Source: an uncultured Clostridia bacterium
GTDB taxonomy: Bacteria; Bacillota; Clostridia; Christensenellales; Aristaeellaceae
Assembly (NCBI GenBank): GCA_937934775.1
Contig: CALGYL010000265.1
Location: forward strand, 1 to 10,304
Direction of reading: 5' to 3'
DNA: 10,304 nucleotides
Position numbers and translations under genes: made by a program. Positions 1 to 6,320 of the stretch are shown here, piece by piece. How positions within the stretch are numbered: the stretch's first letter is position 1; each line of letters opens with the position of its first letter. Below the pieces are notes generated by a model. It had not been told where the DNA came from. It worked only from the letters and a program-made list of their open reading frames with translations, and searched no databases.

Positions 1-251
1 AGCATGAGCGGATGGCACATGGGGATCAACTCATGGGTGCGCTTTGCCGCCATGATGCCCGCCACCTGCGCAACGGCCAGCACGTCGCCCTTTGCGATGC
101 CTCCGGCCAGCACCAGTTTCAATGTCTCTGTAGCCATTTCGACAAATGCTTCAGCCTGCGCCTCCCGGACGGAAGGCGTTTTTTCCGTTACGTCCACCAT
201 CCTGGCGCGCCCCTGCGCGCCGATGTGGGTCAAAGAATTGTCCACGTTCAT
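1..251 (-). CDS. moaC: MoaC, cyclic pyranopterin monophosphate synthase (C-terminus cut off by window edge)
   Basis: The N-terminal 83 codons are present; the gene runs off the left edge. MoaC converts the 3',8-cyclo-GTP made by MoaA into cyclic pyranopterin monophosphate, the first stable intermediate of molybdenum cofactor synthesis, in the cytoplasm. Family hallmarks are visible: LTHI near residue 7, RMVDV at 17-21, KGDVLAVA at 54-61, and AAKRTHELIPMCHPL at 68-82. Lys54 and His80 sit where E. coli MoaC has the catalytic Lys51 and His77, a constant offset of three. The start ATG (251-249) overlaps the moaA stop TGA (250-248) as ATGA, so translation is probably coupled to moaA. There is no strong independent ribosome binding site. 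The remaining catalytic Glu/Asp/Lys residues of the family lie outside the window and cannot be checked. Confidence 0.96.
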   Translation of the reverse strand, partial: MNVDNSLTHIGAQGRARMVDVTEKTPSVREAQAEAFVEMATETLKLVLAGGIAKGDVLAVAQVAGIMAAKRTHELIPMCHPLM

Positions 252-1186
252 CCCCCGATCGCGTTCATCGGCCTTGCCGACTGGCTCGCACCCTCGTTCA
301 GCGCGTGAGCGCGGGGTTTTGAGAGGATTCCCCGCTCGATCTGTGCCCGGAGCGCCTCGCCCGTCAGCCTCTTCAGTGAAATTTCCTCCCGCCCGTGCAG
401 GCAAGGCTTGAGCATGCCGTCCGCCGTTACGCGGATGCGGTCGCAAGTCCCGCAGAAGCAGCCGGAAATCGGGCGAATCAGCCCGACCGCACCCAAATGG
501 CCGGACGCGCGGTATTGTTCCGAGACCCCGGCCCGCCCGATAGGCAAAAGCTCCGGGCAGCGCGCAAGCACCGCACTTGCCGGTACAAACCGCTCCTTCG
601 GCCAAGCGGCGCTGGGGCCGATGGGCATCAACTCAATGAAACGCACGTCGATGGGCCGGTCGCGGGTGAGTTCCACAAAATTGGGGATTTCATCATCGTT
701 GACGCCGCCCATCAGAACCATGTTGACCTTGACCTGCTCAAACCCGACCGAGAGCGCCTTGTCGAGGCCGTCCAGCGCGTTTTGCAGCGTCCCGCAATGG
801 GTAATTGCGCGGTAGCGCTCGGACTGCAGGCTGTCAATCGAGATGTTGACGCGGCGAACGCCCGCATCACGCAGCGCGCCCGCAATTGAAGCCAGTCTTG
901 AGCCATTGGTCGTCATACACAATGTTTCAATACAGCCGATCCCGGAAATCCCCCGGCAGATTTCCAGAATGTCTCCGCGAACCAGCGGCTCCCCGCCGGT
1001 CAGACGCACCTTAATAATGCCACAGGCCGCCGCCTGCCGCGCAATTTCGACGCATTCCGCCGCCGACAGGCGCTTGCCCCCGCGCGCCAACTCGCCCAAA
1101 GGCATGCAGTAGGCGCAGCGGTAGTCGCACGCCTCCGTTACCGACAGCCGAAGGTATTGGACGGAGCGCCCCTGTTGGTCCAGCAT
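248..1186 (-). CDS. moaA: MoaA, GTP 3',8-cyclase (radical SAM)
   Basis: This 312-residue protein catalyses the radical-SAM conversion of GTP to 3',8-cyclo-GTP, the first step of molybdenum cofactor synthesis. The N-terminal [4Fe-4S] site is CX3CX2C at Cys20, Cys24 and Cys27 (EACDYRCAYCMP), followed by the SAM-binding GGEP at 64-67. The second, GTP-side cluster is formed by Cys245, Cys248 and Cys262 (CX2CX13C) with the adjoining CDRIRVT arginines. The protein ends in Gly-Gly (MNAIGG), the conserved C-terminal pair that MoaA needs for activity, so it looks intact. At 312 aa it is slightly shorter than the roughly 330-residue E. coli enzyme. The start is supported by GGAGGA at 1196-1191, 4 nt before the ATG; another ATG at 1190 is out of frame. 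Its stop overlaps the moaC start, and a 125-nt spacer separates it from the mogA-like gene upstream. Confidence 0.97.
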   Translation of the reverse strand: MLDQQGRSVQYLRLSVTEACDYRCAYCMPLGELARGGKRLSAAECVEIARQAAACGIIKVRLTGGEPLVRGDILEICRGISGIGCIETLCMTTNGSRLASIAGALRDAGVRRVNISIDSLQSERYRAITHCGTLQNALDGLDKALSVGFEQVKVNMVLMGGVNDDEIPNFVELTRDRPIDVRFIELMPIGPSAAWPKERFVPASAVLARCPELLPIGRAGVSEQYRASGHLGAVGLIRPISGCFCGTCDRIRVTADGMLKPCLHGREEISLKRLTGEALRAQIERGILSKPRAHALNEGASQSARPMNAIGG

Positions 1187-1311
1187 TCATTCCTCCAGAA
1201 CCCGGTTCATTCGTTGCGTCTCGATTGCCTGTCCTGCGGCAGCGCGCTTTCCCGGCACTTCCATGCCTGTCCGCCGTCACCAAAGAGCCGAACGCGGAGA
1301 TTTCATGTTTT
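1187..1311 (-). other. 125-nt spacer between mogA-like gene and moaA
   Basis: This is the longest gap inside the cofactor cluster. Read on the minus strand it holds the moaA ribosome binding site (1196-1191) and two copies of GGACAGGCA (1272-1264 and 1234-1226), 38 nt apart. Small hairpins are possible: GGCA-TGGAAG-TGCC just after the first repeat, and TGCC...GGCA ending in the second. No coding sequence with a ribosome binding site and no clear promoter was found. It may be a structured leader controlling moaA, but this is not demonstrated. Confidence 0.4.
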
Positions 1312-1788
1312 CTATTTCGGGTGGTCGCCGCCCCGCAGCATGTCGATGCCATGCGGCAGTGCCGTTACGACTGCCTCCAGGTTTTCCCTGGCCGCGCGCA
1401 CGCTGCCAGGCAGGTTGATAATCAGGCAGTTGCCGCGGATGCCCGCCGCCGCCCGGGAGAGCATCGCAAGTTTTGTGACCGCAAGGCTGGCCGCGCGCAT
1501 TGCCTCCGGAATGCCGGGGGCCATGCGTCCGCATACCGCCGCCGTCGCCTCGGGCGTCACATCCCGGGGTGAAAAGCCGGTGCCGCCGGTGGTCGCGATC
1601 AGATCGGCCTCCAAAGCGCCTTCAATCAGCGCGCACTCGATCATGGGCTGCTCGTCGGGTACCACGGCAACGCGGGAAACGAGAAAGCCCGCTTCCTCCA
1701 AAATCGACCGCACGGCCGGTCCCGATTCATCCGCCCGCTCGCCCCGGAAACAGCGGTCGCTGACAGTTAGCACAAGGGCTTTGTACAT
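1312..1788 (-). CDS. mogA: MogA/MoaB-family molybdopterin adenylyltransferase
   Basis: This 158-residue protein belongs to the MoCF_biosynth fold. Family members of MogA type adenylylate molybdopterin before molybdate insertion. It begins YKALVLTVSDRCFRG, carries the molybdopterin-binding signature ATTGGTGFSPRDVTPEA at residues 65-81 (with the invariant Asp76), and has INLPGSVRAA near 124-133. The whole length resembles stand-alone MogA/MoaB rather than an MPT-fused form. The frame is open further upstream to 1857, but the start at 1788 is preferred: AGGAGG lies at 1800-1795, 6 nt ahead, and the homologous sequence begins there. That ribosome binding site touches the stop codon of the MoeA-like gene, so the two are co-translated. 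MogA and MoaB cannot be separated safely by eye, so the symbol is the functional best guess. Confidence 0.9.
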   Translation of the reverse strand: MYKALVLTVSDRCFRGERADESGPAVRSILEEAGFLVSRVAVVPDEQPMIECALIEGALEADLIATTGGTGFSPRDVTPEATAAVCGRMAPGIPEAMRAASLAVTKLAMLSRAAAGIRGNCLIINLPGSVRAARENLEAVVTALPHGIDMLRGGDHPK

Positions 1789-1799
1789 CCCGCGCCTCC

Positions 1800-2825
1800 T
1801 CAGGCAAATTTCCCAAAGCTGCAGTTCGGATAGCGGCAGGGCTTGCAGTTCAGGCACAGCCCGCCCGGCCCCAACCGCGCGATATCCCCCTTATCGACGC
1901 GCAGGCCCGCCGCGATGCGCGGCAGGATGATGTCGAAGATCGTCGCGTCCGCGTACATCACGCAGGCGGGAAGCCCCATCGCGGGCGTCCCGTCGTCATA
2001 ATAACCCAGAAGGAACATCGCGCCAGGCAGAACCGGCGCGCCATAGGTTACGATGCGCGCGCCGCTCATGCGGATGGCGGCAGGCGTCCTGTCGTCCGGG
2101 TCAACGCTCATGCCGCCGGTGCAGAGAACGAGTTCCGCGCCCTGGGCGCGAACCGAGTCAATGGCGCTGACGATGTTTTCCTTATGATCATCCGAGCGCT
2201 CAAAGAAGCTCGCTTCGATGCCGTAGGTCTTCAGTTTTTCCACCACCACCGGCGTGAACGTGTCCTGAATGCGCCCGTAAAACACCTCGTTTCCGGTGGC
2301 GACGACACCCGCCTTCATCGGGCGGTATGGCAAAAGGGAGAGCACCGGAGAATCGCCCGCGGCGCGCTCCGCCTCTTCAATTTTCTCTTTTTCAATGACC
2401 AGCGGGATCACGCGGGTGCCGCACAGCTTGTCGCCCGCACGCACCGGAAACAGGTCGTGCCTGGTTGCCGCCATCACGCCTTCAATGGAATTGATCTCAA
2501 GGAGCCGCTCGGCATCTACGCGAAACAGCCCGTCGTGCTCGGCGGTCAGTTCGATCTTGCCCTCGCTGGGTTCAGACAGGCGCATGCCGGAACCGGCCAG
2601 AATCTTCGCCAGCCTTGCCGCCGCGTCATTCTCGTGCAGCATGCCCTCCTCAAGCGACCACACGTAGAGATGATCCTTCCCCATCGACAAAAGCATTGGG
2701 ATGTCTTCCGCAGTTACCACATGGCCCTTCCTGAATTGCGGGCCCTTCATTTCTCCACGCACGATGCGCGTCAGGTCATGGCACAAAACGTGTCCGACCG
2801 CATTTTTTGTCTCAATCAGTTTCAT
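1800..2825 (-). CDS. MoeA-like molybdopterin-binding protein with C-terminal CX2CX2CX4C tail
   Basis: This 341-residue protein has a MoCF_biosynth (molybdopterin-binding) domain in its second half. Matches to MoeA are VVATGNEVFYGRI at 174-186, CTGGMSVDPDDRTPAAI at 235-251, and a GLP turn at 284-286 followed by a hydrophobic helix. The first half matches MoeA domains only loosely, and the protein is shorter than E. coli MoeA (about 410 aa). The TG-Asp-EL aspartate that is functionally important in E. coli MoeA is Asn179 here. The C-terminus carries Cys324, Cys327, Cys330 and Cys335, ending in SFGKFA, which could bind zinc or an Fe-S cluster. It resembles a group often annotated only as molybdopterin-binding protein in Clostridia. 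A role in molybdenum insertion or carrying the cofactor is inferred from the fold and from leading the mogA-moaA-moaC unit. No canonical ribosome binding site precedes the ATG. Confidence 0.85.
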   Translation of the reverse strand: MKLIETKNAVGHVLCHDLTRIVRGEMKGPQFRKGHVVTAEDIPMLLSMGKDHLYVWSLEEGMLHENDAAARLAKILAGSGMRLSEPSEGKIELTAEHDGLFRVDAERLLEINSIEGVMAATRHDLFPVRAGDKLCGTRVIPLVIEKEKIEEAERAAGDSPVLSLLPYRPMKAGVVATGNEVFYGRIQDTFTPVVVEKLKTYGIEASFFERSDDHKENIVSAIDSVRAQGAELVLCTGGMSVDPDDRTPAAIRMSGARIVTYGAPVLPGAMFLLGYYDDGTPAMGLPACVMYADATIFDIILPRIAAGLRVDKGDIARLGPGGLCLNCKPCRYPNCSFGKFA

Positions 2826-2831
2826 ACCGCA

Positions 2832-2860
2832 ATCATACCATTATTTCAGAAAAAGAACAA
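2832..2860 (-). promoter_or_regulatory. Predicted sigma-70-type promoter for the molybdenum cofactor unit
   Basis: On the minus strand TTGTTC (2860-2855) and TATGAT (2837-2832) are separated by exactly 17 nt. An overlapping extended -10, TGAAATAAT at 2848-2840, is a second possibility. The region is AT-rich, unlike its surroundings. The -10 ends only 6 nt before the ATG of the MoeA-like gene, so transcription would start at or within a few nucleotides of the start codon. Confidence 0.6.
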
Positions 2861-2874
2861 CGATTTTTCTGTGT

Positions 2875-2904
2875 GAAAATCCCCGCAGACTTCGCCCGCG
2901 GGGG
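2875..2904 (-). terminator. Probable intrinsic terminator after the MFS gene
   Basis: Read on the minus strand, CCCCGC-like sequence at 2904-2898 pairs with GCGGGG at 2886-2881 across an 11-nt loop, and ATTTTC follows. The stem is 6 bp of G-C pairs with a possible extra G-U pair; the T tract is only four bases, so it may leak. A second CCCCG at 2918-2914 could compete for the same right arm. It sits about 30 nt after the MFS stop codon and before the next promoter, the expected place for an operon boundary. Confidence 0.55.
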
Positions 2905-2932
2905 CTTAGCTTACGGGGTTTCATTGAGTTAA

Positions 2933-4108
2933 TCAATCGCCGGAAAACCGGGCGCTATGCCGCCACACCCGGCTTTTCTCCAGCCGCCCGGCCCAAAAGG
3001 AGCCCGCGACGACCAGTGCGGCGATCAGGATGCACAGGAGGAATGTCACCTGCGTGTTCGCCACCCATGCGCCGATTACCGCCGGGAACAGCGCGCCGCC
3101 CGCGGTGGAGAACAGCATCATCACGCCATAGGCCGCGCCGCACCGGTCTGGAAAAACGCGGGCGGAGAGCACGAAAATCATCGTCCACACCGGGCCGCAG
3201 CCGAAGCCGTAGAGAAGCACACCCGCGATGCGCAGGGCGTTGTTCCGCGCAAACAGCGTCACAGCGATGCCCGCAATCACAAACATCGTGAAAAACTTGA
3301 CGGAGAACAATTCCTTCCCGCTTAAAAACGCGCCGATCAGCCGGCACAGGAGCATCGCCGCCCAGAATAGCGAGATGGTCAGCGTCGCCGTCTCCTCGCC
3401 CGCGCCCTTTTCAAGGAAGAGCTGCTTCAGATAGGCGGGCGCAACCGACTCGTACCCCATGTAGAGGAACACCAGCACGGCGTATAATAGAAATTTCCTG
3501 TCCTTCAAAAGCCGAAAGCTGTTGACGCCGCTCTCCGGGTTGACATTGGCCGTCCTCCCCCGCACACCCGAAGCCAGCACCAGAAAGAAGCCGAGAAACC
3601 CGGCCGCGCAAACCCAGAACACCTGTGGATACTGGCCGCCCCTCCCCAGGTGCCACGCCACCAGCGCCGGGGCCGCAATGGCCCCGACGCCAAAGCCAAT
3701 CTGCGAAAGGTTCATCCACAACGTGGCACGTGCGCCGTTTTCATCGGTCAGAAGCGCGCTGCTCATCGATTCTGTGGGGCCAAAGCCCACGCCCAGCACG
3801 AACAGCCCGACAAATGTCATTGCCGCGCCGCCGGAGGCAGCGACGCCGGTCAGGCCCAGTGCGAGCAGCAGCGCGCCCGCCGCGATCACCCGGCGCTTGC
3901 CCAGCCGGTCGGCCAGCGAACCGCCAAAGAAAGCACTCAGGCAGGAGCCGACCATGTAAACCGAGATGAATACGCCCACCCGTTCGGGCGCCAAGCCGAT
4001 GGCGGCCGCCATTCGATCCAGAAGGCTGGAGAGCGAGGTGGCCAAGGCGCCCAACGCCGCGATCAAAAGGCACATGAGGAGGTTTTGCGTCAGAACGCGC
4101 TTCTCCAT
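2933..4108 (-). CDS. Major facilitator superfamily transporter, substrate unknown
   Basis: This 391-residue, very hydrophobic protein shows about twelve membrane segments, roughly at 12-28, 44-61, 75-92, 96-120, 134-153, 162-182, 206-226, 241-263, 270-286, 291-314, 325-348 and 353-374. The cytoplasmic loop between helices 2 and 3 carries the MFS motif A, GGSLADRLGKRR at 62-73. A hydrophilic central loop at about 183-204 separates the two six-helix halves. It is probably a secondary transporter in the cytoplasmic membrane. Its position behind an aldose epimerase gene suggests a sugar or related small molecule, but that is inference; efflux is also possible. The start has a strong GGAGGAG at 4120-4114, 5 nt before the ATG. 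A 128-nt spacer with inverted repeats lies upstream and a hairpin downstream, so it may be regulated separately from both neighbours. Confidence 0.9.
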   Translation of the reverse strand: MEKRVLTQNLLMCLLIAALGALATSLSSLLDRMAAAIGLAPERVGVFISVYMVGSCLSAFFGGSLADRLGKRRVIAAGALLLALGLTGVAASGGAAMTFVGLFVLGVGFGPTESMSSALLTDENGARATLWMNLSQIGFGVGAIAAPALVAWHLGRGGQYPQVFWVCAAGFLGFFLVLASGVRGRTANVNPESGVNSFRLLKDRKFLLYAVLVFLYMGYESVAPAYLKQLFLEKGAGEETATLTISLFWAAMLLCRLIGAFLSGKELFSVKFFTMFVIAGIAVTLFARNNALRIAGVLLYGFGCGPVWTMIFVLSARVFPDRCGAAYGVMMLFSTAGGALFPAVIGAWVANTQVTFLLCILIAALVVAGSFWAGRLEKSRVWRHSARFSGD

Positions 4109-4131
4109 CCGGTCTCCTCCGCTTTCTGAAA

Positions 4132-4158
4132 ATCCAATCGGTCAAACAAACATTGGAT
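4132..4158. repeat. Inverted repeat ATCCAAT / ATTGGAT upstream of the MFS gene
   Basis: A perfect 7-bp dyad (4132-4138 and 4152-4158) is separated by 13 nt and ends 23 nt before the MFS start codon, just upstream of its ribosome binding site. The arm spacing would suit either a dimeric repressor site or a small hairpin. No convincing promoter hexamers were found next to it. Confidence 0.45.
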
Positions 4159-4161
4159 GCC

Positions 4162-4180
4162 CGGGAACGCGACGTTCCCG
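4162..4180. repeat. 8-bp perfect hairpin or dyad CGGGAACG-CGA-CGTTCCCG
   Basis: A perfect 8-bp inverted repeat with a 3-nt centre lies midway between the epimerase stop codon and the MFS start codon. No T tract follows it on the minus strand, so it is not a standard intrinsic terminator. It could be an operator or an RNA stem that ends or stabilises the epimerase transcript. About 20 nt further upstream, a weaker stem (4216-4199) is followed by TTTT. Confidence 0.5.
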
Positions 4181-4236
4181 CGCGGAGAGTCGGTAAAACG
4201 CCAGTTCAACAGGCGCATTGATACGAAACTGCGATG

Positions 4237-5058
4237 TCACCCGAGCAGGTAGGGTTCGATAAAGCAGTCGTATAGCGCTTCCTCGCCCGGCGCAACCCAC
4301 TGGAGTTTCTCACGGGTGTTGATGGCGTTGGGCAGGCCCATCCAGGGTTCCACGCAGGTGGTGCCGGAAAACTTCGTGCAGGCGACCAGCGCCTGGAATG
4401 CGTCCGCCGTGCGGATGCGCGCGCCATAGCCGTCGTCCGGCGAGATCAATTCCGCCATGCTGCCCATGCGGCCGCTGAATACGTAGTCGGCAGGGATTGA
4501 AAGGTCCGCCTCCGGCGAAACCGGGGTCTTCCCCGCCTCGTCCCAACGCTCACAGTAGCCCATTTTGGCTTTCAGGATCGCGCGCGATTTTCCGGTGGTG
4601 GTAAAGTAGGGATGCCAGCCGAACGCGTGGGGCATAGGCCGCTGACTTCTGTTTTTCACCCGCGTGGTCAATCGCAACGCGCCATTCTCCAGCGCGTATG
4701 TCAGCCGCAGCTCAAAATCAAAGGGATAACAGTCGCTCATCCATTCTCTGCAGCCGGTGCGCAAAAGCGTGACGCCGGAGGCGGTGACTTCCTCCACCCC
4801 GAAGGCAGAATCCCGCACCAGCCCATGAAAGGGCATGCGGTAGGTCTTGCCGTCCAGCGTATACCGGTCGTCCGCCGTCCTGCTTGGGAAGGGAAACAGA
4901 ACCGGGTTTCCGCCCGCCAACACCGCGCCCTCCGGCAGACGCGCCTCATTCAGATGCAGGACCTCGACGCCTTCCAGAACCAGCCTGCCCAGCATGCCGC
5001 CGTAATCCGGATAGACGCAGGCGGTCAGCTTCCCATCCTTAATTTCAATTCTGTTCAT
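4237..5058 (-). CDS. Aldose 1-epimerase (galactose mutarotase) family protein
   Basis: This 273-residue protein is a cytoplasmic beta-sandwich mutarotase homologue. Such enzymes interconvert the alpha and beta anomers of free aldoses, or of sugar phosphates in the YeaD branch. The family residues are visible: Arg60 in FPFPSR, His78 in MPFHGLVRD, the catalytic-acid region HAFGWHPYF at 144-152 with His149, and the probable general base Glu237 in CVEPWMGLPNAIN. Length is typical for the shorter GalM-like proteins (about 270-350 aa). The start has GAGGGA at 5070-5065, 6 nt before the ATG, and the M20 peptidase stop lies just 10 nt upstream, so it belongs to the same transcript. Together with the RbsABC-like importer it points to a carbohydrate component in the pathway. 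The exact sugar cannot be told. Confidence 0.9.
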   Translation of the reverse strand: MNRIEIKDGKLTACVYPDYGGMLGRLVLEGVEVLHLNEARLPEGAVLAGGNPVLFPFPSRTADDRYTLDGKTYRMPFHGLVRDSAFGVEEVTASGVTLLRTGCREWMSDCYPFDFELRLTYALENGALRLTTRVKNRSQRPMPHAFGWHPYFTTTGKSRAILKAKMGYCERWDEAGKTPVSPEADLSIPADYVFSGRMGSMAELISPDDGYGARIRTADAFQALVACTKFSGTTCVEPWMGLPNAINTREKLQWVAPGEEALYDCFIEPYLLG

Positions 5059-5068
5059 GCATTTTCCC

Positions 5069-6307
5069 TCACGCGCACCAGTTGCGGATGAAATCCGCCA
5101 TCGTCCGGGCGGTGACCAGCAGGCTCTTTACGTCCACCCACTCGTCCGGCCCGTGCAGCCTTCCGCCCACAGGGCCGAAGACGACCGACGGGATTTTGCC
5201 CAGCTCGGTCAGCGCGAACATGTCACAGGAGAACATTGCGCCGCACACTTTCGCCGGTTCATAGGACGATAGCGCAGTTGACAGCGCCTGGACGCCCGGA
5301 TGCTCCGGATCGGTTGAAGACGGCCTGCAGTAGTGGTACTGCGGCTCAATGGTCAACTCATCCGCAGCGCGGAAGCGCGCGCGAATAAATTTCTTCAGTT
5401 CCCGCTCCAGCTTCTCCAAACTTTCGCCGGGATAGGATTGCATGACCAGTTCCACCCAGGCTTCAATCGGCGCGGACAGCTGTCCGCTCTCATAGGCCTC
5501 TCCCGCCTTGACTTTCGTAACCACCACCTGCGCGCCCTGCACCGTTCCCGCCCACAACTCGGGCTTGGGCGCGGTTTCAATTCGCCATGCGCTGAAATCC
5601 CGGATCAGGCACAGAAGGTCGGCAAGATCATAGGCGAGGTTCGGAATCTCTTCCCCCGTGTAGGGCATGCCCGCCACGCCGCGCATGGTCAGCTTAAACA
5701 CCATTCCGCCCACGCAGGCCGGGCAGATGTCCAGGCCGCTGGCCTCCGGCACGATGGCGAAATCAGCATTGTGGCCGCGAAAACGGGAGGCGATGGTGCC
5801 GTTGGCCCCTGCGTATTCCTCGTCCACCACGCTCTCCAGGATCACGTCGCCTCTGGGCGCAAACCCTTCGTCCTTCAGCATCCGGATGGCGATTGCGGCG
5901 GCGGCGAGGCCGCCCTTCATGTCGGCACTGCCCCGTCCGTAGAGCTTTCCATCTAGCAACTTCGGCTCAAAGGGTTGTGTCACGGTCCAGGGCAACGGCT
6001 CGATGGGCACCACGTCCATGTGACCGGTAATCAGAACCGACTTGCCGCCGCCCGTTCCCCGCCACGTGCCCACCAGGTTTTCTCGCCCATTCAGGTTTCT
6101 GGGCAGGAATTCCGGGTTTTCCGGGTATTCCTTCAGGTCCGCCGGAGAAAACTGATCGATTTCAAGGCCCAGCGCCTCGTAAAAGGCGCGAAGCCGCGCC
6201 TGTCCGGGTGCTTCATTGCCGTCCGGCGGAAAGTTGACCGTCGGGATGCGAACCAGGTCGGACACAAGCCCCACAAGCCGCTCCCGGTAATCCTCCATAG
6301 AAGCCAT
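5069..6307 (-). CDS. M20-family metallopeptidase/amidohydrolase (ArgE/DapE/CPG2 type)
   Basis: This 412-residue protein has the di-zinc catalytic domain split by a lid domain, as in acetylornithine deacetylase, succinyl-diaminopimelate desuccinylase and carboxypeptidase G2. Visible metal and catalytic residues are His96 and Asp98 in GHMDVVP, bridging Asp129 in GRGSADMKGG, general base Glu163 and ligand Glu164 in VDEEYAG, Glu188 in VPEASGLD and His385 in GRLHGPDEW. The set is complete, so it should be active, hydrolysing an amide bond of an N-acylated amino acid or dipeptide-like substrate. The lid (about 205-315) is odd: where relatives have a G-x-A-H motif it reads RGVAGMPYT. The start is backed by AAGGAA at 6320-6315, 7 nt ahead. 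It lies 13 nt after the M24-fold gene and 10 nt before the epimerase gene. Exact substrate unknown. Confidence 0.93.
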   Translation of the reverse strand: MASMEDYRERLVGLVSDLVRIPTVNFPPDGNEAPGQARLRAFYEALGLEIDQFSPADLKEYPENPEFLPRNLNGRENLVGTWRGTGGGKSVLITGHMDVVPIEPLPWTVTQPFEPKLLDGKLYGRGSADMKGGLAAAAIAIRMLKDEGFAPRGDVILESVVDEEYAGANGTIASRFRGHNADFAIVPEASGLDICPACVGGMVFKLTMRGVAGMPYTGEEIPNLAYDLADLLCLIRDFSAWRIETAPKPELWAGTVQGAQVVVTKVKAGEAYESGQLSAPIEAWVELVMQSYPGESLEKLERELKKFIRARFRAADELTIEPQYHYCRPSSTDPEHPGVQALSTALSSYEPAKVCGAMFSCDMFALTELGKIPSVVFGPVGGRLHGPDEWVDVKSLLVTARTMADFIRNWCA

Positions 6308-6320
6308 AGGCCGCTTCCTT

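Noticed and set aside
1187..1311. Moco riboswitch (Moco RNA motif) upstream of moaA
   Set aside because: The position is right, but I do not see the GCCUCCC-type segment after a stem that I recall from the E. coli moaA leader. A covariance search would decide; kept only as an unassigned spacer.
1789..1857. Upstream ATG start for the mogA-like gene
   Set aside because: The added 23 residues overlap the Cys-tail coding region of the upstream gene and do not match the family, while AGGAGG precedes the ATG at 1788.
4195..4216. Intrinsic terminator after the epimerase gene
   Set aside because: The stem is only 4 to 5 bp with one G-U pair, although TTTT follows; too weak to list alone, so mentioned only with the adjacent dyad.
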